Numbered from the stretch's first letter, positions 25,435 to 34,872 are shown. The stretch is 64,000 nucleotides of DNA from Gloeotrichia echinulata CP02 (GCA_038087035.1 CP051187.1:1364001-1428000); one strand, 5' to 3'. Made by a program: numbers and translations. Notes: generated by a model from the letters alone, not told the origin.

Positions 25435-26883
25435 TTATAAAGCTCCACCTTCTAGCTTGGTTATGATACCTAAATAAGCCGCCCTATTATTAACTACTTG
25501 ATTAATCTTACTAATCCACCTATCTTTTTTAGATGAATCTGTAAAGTTAATACTAAAACCATCATGCTGCCACAAAGTTATTACAAAGTCATTGGTGGAT
25601 TTAGCAAGGTCTAGTACAGGCAATAGTAAATAGAGTTCCACTGCTTGAGCTTGCTGCGCCATTATAGACCTTATACACTCAGACCTAATGTCGTTAGGTT
25701 TTCCATTAGCTTTTTTATTTCCAGCCACCTTAATAACTTTACCGAAGATAGTTTCTGCTGAATCACAGTCATTTAATTCATTTATCCTTTTTTCTCTAGC
25801 GTCAAATAAAGATTTCATTAAAGGATGTTTAAAGAATTTCTTACCAGCATCTTTAATACCAAAAGGAAGTAACCCTTCATTTAAAAATGTAACCAGATTT
25901 ATCTTACCCATTCCGTAAATTAATGAGTAAAGCGCATCCTTTAGCACACTTTTTATATCCTCGTAGGTATCTTCATCAGTCTGCTTTAGATTATTGGCAT
26001 CAAACCCATAATGATTTATTAACTCAACCCAAATCTTTTTATTGCTTTGTAGAAACTCTTGAACTTCAGGTATCTCCCAAGTTTTACCTACAATTGCTAA
26101 TTGACTACTAGCTAAATCAAATTCATACCATCCTTTTGTAATTAATTTTCTTAACTTCTTCTGAAGCATAGGAATAGAGTAGTTTAGAGGAAAGATACGT
26201 ACAGTATTTCCTTCTCTAGAAGGCTTGTAAAAAGGCTGTAATTCGTCTCGAATTGTGTTTAAGACTTCTACCTGTACTCTCCTTTTTTCAGGGTCTTTAA
26301 TGTTTGAAGCTTCCAACCATGTGTCATTATAATTAGCGGCTACAACTTTACTAAAGCTATGCACTGGAATAGAGTTCATATATGTAAGTAAATCTTTAGC
26401 TTCAGGACTGCTGAAATTAAAATAGGTATAAGCTTCTTTTTTAATTAACTCTCTGTCAACTTTCTGGAGTTTATCGCTGAATTTGTTTCCTGTATCAAAA
26501 TAGACTCTATCTTCTGACATAATTTTGTAGGCTTCTAACTCAATAGCATCTTTGATTTCCTGTGGGAATTCTACCATAGCTACTCTTGATTCTCTATCTT
26601 TAAAGCTCCAATCAGACCAAGAAAAAGTTTCCACGGACATTACGTCTAATTGAAACTTAAGTAAGAACTTTTCAGCATTATAATTAGTAGAGTTTTCTAA
26701 AATATTTAGCTTATCTTCTGCTTTAGCCACACAACGCTGACTAATCATTGGGCGCCCTGTCTTTTCATCTTTTCTGCCAAACATTAGATGCCTCATAAAT
26801 CTCCAGTAGCTAAGATTTTTACCTAAACCAGGAAAGCTAACTTTAATAAGGTTTCTGAATTGTAATGATACTGTTTTTCTCAT
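25435..26883 (-). CDS. family-A-like nucleic acid polymerase (TV-Pol-like), phage
   Basis: 482 residues. Three palm/finger motifs of superfamily-A polymerases are seen in order: motif A YEFDLASSQLAIVGK (Asp256), motif B KDALYSLIYGMGKIN (Lys315, Tyr323-Gly324) and motif C LWQHDGFSI (His440-Asp441). The N-terminal 230 residues show neither a 3'-5' exonuclease nor a 5' nuclease, and the protein is much smaller than Pol I or T7-type polymerases. This fits the minimal TV-Pol family described for mobile elements and some viruses, proposed to combine priming and synthesis. It follows the antirepressor gene on the same strand after about 100 bp with a TTATAAT-like sequence. Likely phage replicase; RNA polymerase activity cannot be excluded. 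Confidence 0.68.
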   Translation of the reverse strand: MRKTVSLQFRNLIKVSFPGLGKNLSYWRFMRHLMFGRKDEKTGRPMISQRCVAKAEDKLNILENSTNYNAEKFLLKFQLDVMSVETFSWSDWSFKDRESRVAMVEFPQEIKDAIELEAYKIMSEDRVYFDTGNKFSDKLQKVDRELIKKEAYTYFNFSSPEAKDLLTYMNSIPVHSFSKVVAANYNDTWLEASNIKDPEKRRVQVEVLNTIRDELQPFYKPSREGNTVRIFPLNYSIPMLQKKLRKLITKGWYEFDLASSQLAIVGKTWEIPEVQEFLQSNKKIWVELINHYGFDANNLKQTDEDTYEDIKSVLKDALYSLIYGMGKINLVTFLNEGLLPFGIKDAGKKFFKHPLMKSLFDAREKRINELNDCDSAETIFGKVIKVAGNKKANGKPNDIRSECIRSIMAQQAQAVELYLLLPVLDLAKSTNDFVITLWQHDGFSINFTDSSKKDRWISKINQVVNNRAAYLGIITKLEGGAL

Positions 26884-26986
26884 AATGTGTTATAATATCT
26901 ATATGATATGTTATATTTAGTTGTAATAATTTGTTAATATTATTTGATGGAGAGTAAGAAAAATGGCTTACTCTCTTTATTTTTAT

Positions 26987-27733
26987 TTAAGCAGCCTTAG
27001 ATGGTATTAAATAGCCATTTTTCTTTAATAAGTCGATTACAAACTCGATCCCACTTGGAGTGGCTAAAGTAACTGTATAAACTCTACGATTACGCTCTGC
27101 TTGAATACAAACAAAGTGGCCTTTATTCATATATTTTTGATAAGGAATGTTATTAAACTGAAGTATTCCCTGATTTTTAAGGAACTGAAATAAATTATTT
27201 CGCCCTAATCCTTTTATACCTATAACCTTTGCTAACTCTCCCATTGTAATGTTTTGACCTGACTCACAAATAGTGTTGTATAACTCAACTTTAGGCGCCA
27301 TGTCAAGTACTTTAGATTCAGCTATTAATTTAGCTTCTTCTGCACTTACTAAAGCTTTCAATGCACTTAGATAATCACTAGGTAACTGTGGGGCTGCTTT
27401 AATAGCCTTAAGTTCAGCTTCACACTTAATAAAGTAAGCTCTAACTTCTTTACCTCTAGCAGTATTAGACATCATTGCCCAACTTTTTAAACAATCTTTT
27501 GTTAGGTATATTTCTTCTACTCTAGTAGCTCCTACTTCTCGTTGCTGATTAACCAGCAACGAGGAATAATCAACATTTTCTATAAATCCACAGTTAAGAA
27601 AGCTAGCTTTAGCATTAGACTTTTTAGAATAATCTAACCACTGCCAAGCATCATTAAAGTTAACTGAGAACTCTTTGTCTGATTGAACTGTAGATTTGAT
27701 TTGAGATTGAATTGTAAAATTTAAGTTTGTCAT
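26987..27733 (-). CDS. phage antirepressor (AntA/AntB + KilAC domains)
   Basis: 248 residues. Residues about 15-110 (DAWQWLDYSKKSNAKASFLN ... EIYLTKDCLKSWAMMSNTARGKEVRAYFIKCE) match the AntA/AntB antirepressor N-terminal domain. Residues about 135-240 (SGQNITMGELAKVIGIKGLGRNNLFQFLKNQGIL ... YQKYMNKGHF) match the KilAC DNA-binding domain. Such proteins lift repression of lytic genes or control early phage functions. It lies between the ribbon-helix-helix gene and the polymerase on the same strand, so it probably heads an early operon. Confidence 0.88.
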   Translation of the reverse strand: MTNLNFTIQSQIKSTVQSDKEFSVNFNDAWQWLDYSKKSNAKASFLNCGFIENVDYSSLLVNQQREVGATRVEEIYLTKDCLKSWAMMSNTARGKEVRAYFIKCEAELKAIKAAPQLPSDYLSALKALVSAEEAKLIAESKVLDMAPKVELYNTICESGQNITMGELAKVIGIKGLGRNNLFQFLKNQGILQFNNIPYQKYMNKGHFVCIQAERNRRVYTVTLATPSGIEFVIDLLKKNGYLIPSKAA

Positions 27734-27768
27734 AATATTATTTATTTAGTTATTTATTAATTGATTTA

Positions 27769-27918
27769 TTATTTGGTCTTATTAAAGTTGTCTATATATG
27801 CTCTAACTGCTGATCTTATTATGTCAGCTTTTTCTAAACCTACAGAGTCAGCTATTTTTTGTAGCTTATCTGTGTCACCTGCAAAAAGTCTTATAGAAGT
27901 AATTTTATCTAACTGCAT
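27769..27918 (-). CDS. ribbon-helix-helix (CopG-like) small regulator
   Basis: 49 residues: MQLDKITSIRLFAGDTDKLQ, then KIADSVGLEKADIIRSAVRA and YIDNFNKTK. A beta strand (ITSIRLFA), then two helices split by GLEKADIIRSAVRAYI, is the ribbon-helix-helix pattern of dimeric phage and plasmid repressors such as CopG/Arc. It lies just upstream of the antirepressor on the same strand and next to the AT-rich intergenic region, where its operators may be. It could be the prophage repressor or an excisionase-type factor. Too short to be noticed by length filters. Confidence 0.6.
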   Translation of the reverse strand: MQLDKITSIRLFAGDTDKLQKIADSVGLEKADIIRSAVRAYIDNFNKTK

Positions 27919-28228
27919 ACTGAATTATATTTTATTTTTCTTCATATATCTATTATAATACAATAGGTTATAGAATGCAATAGATTACAAGAAATAATTC
28001 AGGTATTTTATAGGCAATTTTAAAACCGGCCGCCATTTAAAATAACAATAGGATATACACTAATACTAAGAATCTTTAAAACCTGTAATCTGTTTAATTA
28101 ACCTACAGAAACCTTATTCTTTTACCCTTAAAATATATATCCCAAAATTAAATATTATTTGTAGACTGAATATTATTTACCTTAATAGTTAGATGGCTTT
28201 GTTTATAATCTACTGAATTTAGTACGCT

Positions 28229-28345
28229 TAATTAGGTAGCTTAACTTATAGCCTGCTTTAATCAGATAACTAACTTACAGTTGCTTAAATTAGATAACTA
28301 ACTTATAGCCTGCTTTAATCAGATAACTAACTTACAGATAGCTTA
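28229..28345. repeat. iteron-like direct repeats
   Basis: A 38-bp segment (start AACTTATAGCCTGCTTTAAT) occurs at 28,243-28,280 and again at 28,300-28,337. Within it the core AGATAACTAACTTA recurs every 28-29 bp (about 28,264, 28,292, 28,321), with a degenerate fourth copy upstream. Regular spacing near whole DNA turns resembles origin iterons or repressor arrays. Confidence 0.75.
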
Positions 28346-28384
28346 ATAATTGACTGTAGTCCAGTATACTAAACTAAAGCTATC

Positions 28385-28540
28385 ATATATATACCTAACA
28401 GATATATACTTTCCTTATGTAACTGCCATGTGATTATATACCTACTATATATATAGTTAACAGATATATTCCTACTGATGTATACCACCCTTATGTGATG
28501 GTTATGTGATTATATAGTTAACAGATATATATCTACTAAG
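28385..28540. repeat. AT-rich direct repeats with TTAACAGATATAT core
   Basis: GTTAACAGATATAT followed by a CCTACT/TCTACT tail occurs at about 28,457 and 28,517, with a weaker CTAACAGATATATACT copy near 28,394. TTATGTGATTATATA-type stretches alternate with them. AT richness next to the iterons suits a duplex-unwinding element. Confidence 0.65.
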
Positions 28541-28813
28541 TATAGCTACCTATAGTAGTACACTACACCTACCACCCTACCCACACCCAGACCCCTATGT
28601 GGTAGCTCACTAGTGCAGCCAACCAAACTAAGATACACAAAGTTAAATTAACTTATTTAAATAAACTTAATCTACTTAACTGTATCTTACATAACCTTAC
28701 ATGTTAGATATACTAGACACCATACACACAGTGGACAGAGTAACACAGCTAACTGAAGTAGATATAGTAGTGTAGATGACTGAAGTAAGTGAACCACATA
28801 ACACTACATACTA

Positions 28814-29101
28814 CTATGACATCTCTTTGATGGTAGCTGCGAATTGGGTATCTAACACCATAAGACGTGTTCTAGCTTCTTCAGTACTGAATAGACTTAT
28901 GATGACTATCTCTACATGCACACGAGATAGATAGCACATACTACCACCTCTATACGGCAACCCAAAGTCTTGTAGATACTTAATGCATTCATCATCTATA
29001 AAGTCAAGTAAGTTATTATACTCTATCTCTAACCACCTGGATACGTTTAGTAAGCTAACTCTTCTATATCCTTCTATATATTCAATATCTAATTGCATCA
29101 T
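28814..29101 (-). CDS. small phage protein, unknown
   Basis: 95 residues beginning MMQLDIEYIEGYRRVSLLNV. No family recognised. The internal stretch SLFSTEEARTRLMVLDTQFA is helical in character and reminiscent of the C-terminal ends of phage regulatory proteins, but this is not enough for a call. It is divergent from the late operon (portal gene starts about 300 bp away), so a regulator is plausible. Codon use matches the surrounding phage genes. Confidence 0.5.
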   Translation of the reverse strand: MMQLDIEYIEGYRRVSLLNVSRWLEIEYNNLLDFIDDECIKYLQDFGLPYRGGSMCYLSRVHVEIVIISLFSTEEARTRLMVLDTQFAATIKEMS

Positions 29102-29408
29102 TAATAGTCAGCTAAGTATATATAAGTAATCTTATCCTCTCTACACTAATAATATGTGAGCTAAACTATTATGTGGGTTAATAGTAGACTACAAATTTAT
29201 TTTTTAATACCCCCCTTAATAAAACCTAAACTTAGGGAGTACATAGAATTTTAACCCTGCCCGCCAAACTGGCCTGCCCTGTCTATACCTCTAAAAACCA
29301 CCCTAATTTTTAACCCTACACGTATACCCTTATAACTTCCTTTATTAAGCCCACTTTACACAAGTTAATTAATGTTATAAAATGAAGTATAAATAAACTT
29401 TATTCTAG
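29102..29408. other. divergent promoter region before late genes
   Basis: About 300 bases between a minus-strand small gene and the portal gene. C-rich and T-rich patches (ACCCTACACG, CCCGCCAAACTGG) and a TATAAAATG/TATAAATAA pair about 25 bp before the portal start are visible. A late promoter is likely but its boxes are not certain. Confidence 0.4.
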
Positions 29409-30761
29409 ATGGCTACAAAACAAGAATTACTAGATGCTTATAAAGGAGTTAATCCTGCTGACACTAGAGAATTACCAGTTAAAATTATTCAGTTAGTAGT
29501 AGAACAAATTAAATCATTTCTACTTGGTGACGGTTACGAAAAGAAAATAAAATTTCTAGCTATCAACCCTGAACAACAAGAGCAGTTAAGTTTACAACTA
29601 GATCAAATTCAAATTTATAAATTACTAAATGACCTGTATACAGACGTACCAATTTATGGTGAAACCTATATAGAGGTCTTAGACGGCAAACTTAGGCATA
29701 TTAGAACAATTGATGTTGATGATGTAAAAGTTGACCCCCTTGACCCTTTAAAGATTGTTTATCTAAAGGAGAATAGAGAGGTTTATGATCCTATTGGTAA
29801 TCGGTATAATAAGGTAAAAGTAGAGCATTATTTAACCTTACCCACAGAAAGCCAGACTACTTTAGATTTATTTAACTTACCTGATTATAAATATTTTGTT
29901 AAGGTAGGTGGAGATGAACCTATAGAAATGGGTAATCATATCCCAATTGTTAGAATAGTAAATGGGTTAGATGGGCGTACTGCTCAGTCTGCTATTGAAA
30001 GATTGATTCATTTGCAGCTTGAGTATAACGAAGTAAGGTCCAGAATTAATCTAAATGGTAAACATCACAAACCTCAAGTTTATACAATTGGGACTTCTGC
30101 ACCTACTTTTATAGGACGTAGTAATGCTTCTCCACTTGAAAGTATACAATCATCTACTGGGTCATCAGCTTTTAGAACAGCATTTACAAATGATGGGGCC
30201 TCAATTCTTCATCTACCAATTAGTAGTGCTGCTGCTGACGTAGGTATATCACCTCAAATTGGGTATCTACAGCCAGTAGACTCACTTTATCTTGAGAGGC
30301 AAAGGTTAATAATTTTACAAGATATTTACTCTTTAAGTGGGGTAATGGTTCTTGAATTACAGAATGCTAGGTCAGCTTCTAGTTCATCTTCTCTTAGTGT
30401 CCTTTATGAACCACTACAGAGAGCAACATTAACAAGAGCTAATTATTTAATTTCAGTTATTAAAACTATATTTTTAGAGTTAGGTATAACTATTCCCTTT
30501 AGAGTGGAATTACCTGACATGATGCCTAAAAATATAGAAGATAAGAAATTACAAATTGAAGCTGTTAAAAATAAGTTAATTTCTAGAAAGAGATACTTAG
30601 TTGAAGTTGAAGGGTTAACTCAAGACGAAGCCCTAAAAGAACTTGAACAACTAGATGCAGAAAAAGGATTAAATATTCAGTATTCTGCCGCTTTAGTTGA
30701 CAGTAAAGATGCTCCTAATACAGATGAAAATACTTTATTTGAAGATAGTGTAATTAACTAA
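29409..30761 (+). CDS. phage portal protein
   Basis: 450 residues, first gene of the late block. The early segment SFLLGDGYEKKIKFLAINPEQQEQL, the middle IPIVRIVNGLDGRTAQSAIERLIHLQLEYNEVRSRIN and the following DIYSLSGVMVLELQNARSASS fit the wing and stem/clip arrangement of SPP1 gp6-like portals, which often carry D-G-x-S/Q-A-I before the long helix. Position directly before scaffold-like, decoration and capsid genes supports the call. The portal ring is the DNA entry vertex and terminase docking site. No catalytic motif is expected, so the call rests on layout and general pattern. Confidence 0.68.
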   Translation: MATKQELLDAYKGVNPADTRELPVKIIQLVVEQIKSFLLGDGYEKKIKFLAINPEQQEQLSLQLDQIQIYKLLNDLYTDVPIYGETYIEVLDGKLRHIRTIDVDDVKVDPLDPLKIVYLKENREVYDPIGNRYNKVKVEHYLTLPTESQTTLDLFNLPDYKYFVKVGGDEPIEMGNHIPIVRIVNGLDGRTAQSAIERLIHLQLEYNEVRSRINLNGKHHKPQVYTIGTSAPTFIGRSNASPLESIQSSTGSSAFRTAFTNDGASILHLPISSAAADVGISPQIGYLQPVDSLYLERQRLIILQDIYSLSGVMVLELQNARSASSSSSLSVLYEPLQRATLTRANYLISVIKTIFLELGITIPFRVELPDMMPKNIEDKKLQIEAVKNKLISRKRYLVEVEGLTQDEALKELEQLDAEKGLNIQYSAALVDSKDAPNTDENTLFEDSVIN

Positions 30762-30763
30762 TT

Positions 30764-31126
30764 ATGGAAGAACAAGCACAAGAATTAGATTTAGGTTTAG
30801 ATACAATTACACAACCTACTATTGAAATTAATTATGAAGCAGCCTTAGCTAAAACTAAACCTGACTTCCAAAGAATGGTTAAACTTCTAGGAATAAAACC
30901 TATTGGTAGTACCCAGGAAGAAGTAGAAGCAGATTTATTAGCTAAACAACAGTCTTTAGAAGTAGAATTAAAAGAGAATCTAGTTCCAAAGATTCAGAAT
31001 GCTTTACAAGCTGCCTTAATTAAAAATAATAATGGTACTAACTCTACGGTTACAAAACCTGGGGTACCTGTTAACAAGACTTCTGTAGAAGAAGAACGCA
31101 AAGTAAAAGCTTGGCGTGGATATTAA
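30764..31126 (+). CDS. scaffold-like small phage protein
   Basis: 120 residues, starting two bases after the portal stop. Highly charged, helical and without aromatic core (KPDFQRMVKLLGIKPIGSTQ, VEADLLAKQQSLEVELKENL), with a basic tail KAWRGY. A short helical, acidic protein between portal and capsid genes is the usual place and character of a scaffolding protein. No family match from memory. Confidence 0.45.
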   Translation: MEEQAQELDLGLDTITQPTIEINYEAALAKTKPDFQRMVKLLGIKPIGSTQEEVEADLLAKQQSLEVELKENLVPKIQNALQAALIKNNNGTNSTVTKPGVPVNKTSVEEERKVKAWRGY

Positions 31127-31158
31127 ATTTCGTTTATCTATTTACACATTTTAAAATT

Positions 31159-31524
31159 ATGCAAAACGTAACTTACAACACAATTCTTTATCGGTTTATT
31201 GCTTCATCTCATTTAGATGGTTCTGTTGTTAACTTAATTACAGCAGTAGACATTCCTGAAGGTGCAGTAGTAGCTATTAATAGTTCAGGTTTAGCAATTC
31301 TATGTACTGCTTCTCTTGAGCCTGTAGGTGTAGCTCGGCACTCTCGTAAAGCAGGTACTTCTTTAGCAGTAGATAATGACTGCATTATTGAAAATCGAGG
31401 TACTTCTTTAGCCCTTACTCCTGGTACTGCTGTATTTTCTGGTGCTGCTGGTATTGTAGCAGGTACGGGAACTAAGAAAGTTGGAATTGCTCTAACTGCT
31501 AATCGAGTTAAAATTTCTGTTTAA
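31159..31524 (+). CDS. capsid decoration/cement-like protein
   Basis: 121 residues from ATG 31159 (MQNVTYNTILYRFIASSHLD); the frame is open 16 codons further up but overlaps the upstream gene. The composition is small and beta-rich with many Gly, Ala, Val, Thr (VDIPEGAVVAINSSGLAILC, GTAVFSGAAGIVAGTGTKKV). This is the look of DUF2190-type or lambda gpD-like decoration proteins that stabilise capsids. It immediately precedes the capsid gene. Confidence 0.6.
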   Translation: MQNVTYNTILYRFIASSHLDGSVVNLITAVDIPEGAVVAINSSGLAILCTASLEPVGVARHSRKAGTSLAVDNDCIIENRGTSLALTPGTAVFSGAAGIVAGTGTKKVGIALTANRVKISV

Positions 31525-31551
31525 TCCAAATAATTAATTAATTAAAAATAT

Positions 31552-32625
31552 ATGACTTACAACACTACTTTTTTTGGTGAACTTAGTACTAATGACTCTG
31601 AGTTAGTAACAGTTGATAATCAATCTGTTGTATCTATCCTGAGAGAATTAGACCAGGATATGCTGTTTTACGGTGACATGAACTCTAGGTTCTTTGGTCC
31701 ACTAGTAGAATCAATTAATACTCCTCAGAAAGTTGTCAAATATTATGATGGAGAAACTCTTGAAAGCTTAACTGAATCAGCCCGCCCTACTTCTAGAAAT
31801 ACTGTTTGGGATTACACCCAAGAAATTCCTTATGAAGAGTTTATGACTGCACTGACTCTTAGTACCAGAGCAGTAAAACTAATGACTTCTGATGAGTTGG
31901 CTGGTTATGTACAAGCTAAACTAACTTCTTTCCAAAAAGCTAGGTTTACCGCATTACGTCAAACTATTTTCACTAACACTGACCGAGTAGTAATTGACAG
32001 CATTAACAAGTATCAAACGACCACAATTCCTTTCTACAATAGCAATAGTTCTGTTGCTGCACCTTCTGTTAACGGATATACTTTCCAAGCAGGTGATTTA
32101 CAACATTATACTGCTGCGGCTATTGCTGGGTCTCCTACTGTAGTTGAGATACGTACTAAACTAATTGATAAAGTTAGGCATCATGGTTACAAGCAATTAG
32201 AAATCTGGGTTAGTGATTATGACTACACTTTGGAATCTTTAAGTGCTTTTGTACCCGCAGAAAATCAAATTGGACGTAACCTTCAAGTTGCTAGTGGTGG
32301 AGCTTCTAATGACAGAATGCGCCAACTATCTCCTTGGGAAGGTTTGGTTGGTTTTATTAGCAATACTCCTATTATCAAAACACCTATAGTTCCTGTTGGT
32401 TATGCAGTTTGTGTAGGGGTTGATGGTGGAGCTAATAAAACACCTTTCTTGAGCAGAATTCCTGCTGTTGCTAGTTTAGCTGGTTTACAAACTGATGTTA
32501 AATCGAGCTTTGCTTTAGAAAACACAATTATGACTGATGGTTGGGGTTATGCACCTAATCATCGTGGGGCTGTAGCAGTTCTACAATTGAATGCTACCAG
32601 CTATTCTATTCCTAGTAACCTTTAA
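31552..32625 (+). CDS. major capsid protein (by position)
   Basis: 357 residues. It begins MTYNTTFFGELSTNDSELVT and contains a helix-rich region (YVQAKLTSFQKARFTALRQT) resembling the spine helix of HK97-fold coat proteins, later GVDGGANKTPFLSRIPAVAS and a beta-rich C-terminus. I do not recognise the exact family. Size, position after scaffold-like and decoration-like genes and before tail genes, and strong late-operon context make the coat protein the best call. Confidence 0.62.
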   Translation: MTYNTTFFGELSTNDSELVTVDNQSVVSILRELDQDMLFYGDMNSRFFGPLVESINTPQKVVKYYDGETLESLTESARPTSRNTVWDYTQEIPYEEFMTALTLSTRAVKLMTSDELAGYVQAKLTSFQKARFTALRQTIFTNTDRVVIDSINKYQTTTIPFYNSNSSVAAPSVNGYTFQAGDLQHYTAAAIAGSPTVVEIRTKLIDKVRHHGYKQLEIWVSDYDYTLESLSAFVPAENQIGRNLQVASGGASNDRMRQLSPWEGLVGFISNTPIIKTPIVPVGYAVCVGVDGGANKTPFLSRIPAVASLAGLQTDVKSSFALENTIMTDGWGYAPNHRGAVAVLQLNATSYSIPSNL

Positions 32626-32657
32626 CTAATTAGGGGGTATATCCCCCTTAAAAAACA

Positions 32658-34394
32658 ATGTCAAATCCACTCCATAAAAATAAAGTTATTCAGTTTATTA
32701 AAAGATATCCTAATTCTAGTAATTTTACTTTAACTACAGGAAACTCCCCTATAGCAGTAAAGCCAGGGGATTCAAGTAATGATGTTAGCTTTAAACCTGG
32801 GTGTTCTGTTGGTTTATCAGGAGCCGCAGGAAACCCGGCTAATTTTAATACATTAATACAGATGTGGAATGAAGGTGGCTTGACTAGGAATAATATTAAT
32901 CCTTTTGGCTTAATGAGATTATGGGCAGCCGCTTACAGAACTTATTTTGATTTTGTAAGGCAAGTAAAAAGACCTTACTTTAATCCAAGCTCAGGAACAA
33001 CAGTTATTACTTCACCTATTACCCCAGAAGATTATTCAGTTACTTTTACAGGAGCAACAGGTACTGCCAGTGTATCTGGTAAAAATTTATCAGGAGTTTT
33101 TGTAAAAGGCACTCCTTCTTATAACAAAACCACTGGGTTATTAGAAGAATTAATATTGGATAAAAGAAGTTTAACTGGAGTTGATGTAGAAGGATTCTTT
33201 CCTAACTTTTTACTTAATGAATATGATGCTGGCTCTAATACTTTAGATGCTCCTTTTGGCGCGATAGGAATAATTGCAGGAGGCCCTATTAAATGTGAGT
33301 TAGCTTTTAATGATAGTGTAGATATTACTGCTATTAAAATTCCTGTACCCACAGGAGCTACTTCTTATAATAATGCAAATAGAAGCAACTCTACACCTTA
33401 TAATTGGTTTCAATATAACAATTTTAAATTAAGAGCTAGTTACGATGGGCTTAATTATACGTCAGAGCTTACTTATAATAAACCTAGTCAGTCAATAGGT
33501 AGTTTACAAGTTACTTCGTACAAAAAATATATCAACAGGACTTCTACTGTATCAGTAGATACTCAACTAGATAATGCAACTAATTATGAATTGCTGACTC
33601 AAGATGTTGACGTATATAATGGCCACTTATTTAGAGGATTTCTTACAACTGGAAATATTTTATCCGCAGACAGTATACAAAACGCAGGGTCATTTAATTC
33701 ACGTACTTGTGTAATAGAATTTTTCCAAGCCCCTAATACTACTATTTCTGGTAGGCCTGAATTTCAAGTGGACTTTTCTCCTATAACAAAAGGATTAGAA
33801 TTACCAAACGGAGAACTAAACTTAACGCTCACAAGAAACGGGGTTCCTTTTCCTGCTAGGATAAGAACTTATTACAGTAGTGGTAATATTGTGGATACTA
33901 GACAAGATGTAACCTTTACAGCTATTAATGTAGGTAATAATACTATTTTATCAGGACTTAAAGGTAAATCATTCGTTCCAGATATATATAAAATAAATTC
34001 TCTTTATAAATTTAGACCCTTACGTATAAGTGTATTAGATATATCTAACCCTAATTCTCCAGTAGAAATAGCTTCTAATGGGAGATGTGAAAGTCTAAGT
34101 CTTAACCAACTTAAAAATTTAGAGATTACTTCTGGGTACGCTGATAACGGTGTATTAACTCCCTATTTAGTAAGCTTTATTTACGTAGTAGGTAATAAGA
34201 AAAAAATAGTTACTAACCTCAGTACAACTTCTACTGGAGAGTATACTCCTAATTTTTCTGAAAGTTTCTGGAGTACAAATTCACCAGAAAGCTATGTCTT
34301 AGACGGAGTTACATTAACTGATGAGGGCTCTTCCGTACTTAGCGTGCTGAATTTATTAAATAATCAGCTTGAAACCCTTGCAGAGCTAAGATAA
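32658..34394 (+). CDS. phage structural protein, probably tail/neck appendage
   Basis: 578 residues, unknown family. Beta-rich with many Asn, Thr, Ser and Tyr (TPEDYSVTFTGATGTASVSG, PTGATSYNNANRSNSTPYNW), no catalytic motif and no membrane segment. It follows the capsid gene after 32 bp with a GGGGG/CCCCC-flanked short spacer that could attenuate transcription. In a short genome without tape measure, this could be an adaptor/nozzle or spike protein. Confidence 0.45.
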   Translation: MSNPLHKNKVIQFIKRYPNSSNFTLTTGNSPIAVKPGDSSNDVSFKPGCSVGLSGAAGNPANFNTLIQMWNEGGLTRNNINPFGLMRLWAAAYRTYFDFVRQVKRPYFNPSSGTTVITSPITPEDYSVTFTGATGTASVSGKNLSGVFVKGTPSYNKTTGLLEELILDKRSLTGVDVEGFFPNFLLNEYDAGSNTLDAPFGAIGIIAGGPIKCELAFNDSVDITAIKIPVPTGATSYNNANRSNSTPYNWFQYNNFKLRASYDGLNYTSELTYNKPSQSIGSLQVTSYKKYINRTSTVSVDTQLDNATNYELLTQDVDVYNGHLFRGFLTTGNILSADSIQNAGSFNSRTCVIEFFQAPNTTISGRPEFQVDFSPITKGLELPNGELNLTLTRNGVPFPARIRTYYSSGNIVDTRQDVTFTAINVGNNTILSGLKGKSFVPDIYKINSLYKFRPLRISVLDISNPNSPVEIASNGRCESLSLNQLKNLEITSGYADNGVLTPYLVSFIYVVGNKKKIVTNLSTTSTGEYTPNFSESFWSTNSPESYVLDGVTLTDEGSSVLSVLNLLNNQLETLAELR

Positions 34395-34488
34395 TAGCCA
34401 TTATTTTCTGTATTTTATATTATATTGCTAAAAATTAAATTATGAACGCCTGTAAGCCTTACTTTTAAAGCAAATTTATAGACTTTAA

Positions 34489-34863
34489 TTAATAATTAAG
34501 CACGCTAAGTACGCAGGAACCGTTTTTGTTAAAGTAAAGCCCCCTGAAGAGGAAGAAGAAACTGAAATTGTTAATTCTGAAGAAATTGAAGAGGAGCCTT
34601 TAACTGATGAAGAAACTGATGAAGATATGACAAATATTAATTCAGAAAATGTAGATTATTATAGAAAAAAAGTAGTTCTAAAAAGAATTAGAAAAAGTAA
34701 CATAAACACTTTTAACAGGTTAAATAATTCTATTATATCTAAAGAGTTAAAAATATTAACAAAACCTGATTTTATAAATAAAACAGTACAATCTATTCTT
34801 GCTTTTGATTTTACAAATATAGGCTATAAACCTATCTTATCTTTAAATAGTTATTTAACTTAA
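34489..34863 (+). CDS. acidic phage protein with unclear start
   Basis: The frame is open from 34,489. The first ATG is at 34,627, but the 45 codons before it read HAKYAGTVFVKVKPP and then an acidic run (EEEEETEIVNSEEIEEEPLT) that looks coding. No ATG, GTG or TTG precedes that part; ATT at 34,495 is the only near-cognate choice. Downstream of 34,627 the protein (78 residues) is basic with KKVVLKRIRKSNIN. Either a rare ATT start or a lost start codon applies. Function unknown. Confidence 0.4.
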   Translation, partial: LIIKHAKYAGTVFVKVKPPEEEEETEIVNSEEIEEEPLTDEETDEDMTNINSENVDYYRKKVVLKRIRKSNINTFNRLNNSIISKELKILTKPDFINKTVQSILAFDFTNIGYKPILSLNSYLT

Positions 34864-34872
34864 TTTATTATT

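Larger units (their letters stand above)
27919..28813. other. AT-rich regulatory/replication region of the prophage
   Basis: Nearly 900 bases with no coding frame between divergent early blocks. It contains two repeat families (listed separately) and many TATATA stretches. This is the best candidate for a phage replication origin and/or the main control region. Confidence 0.6.
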
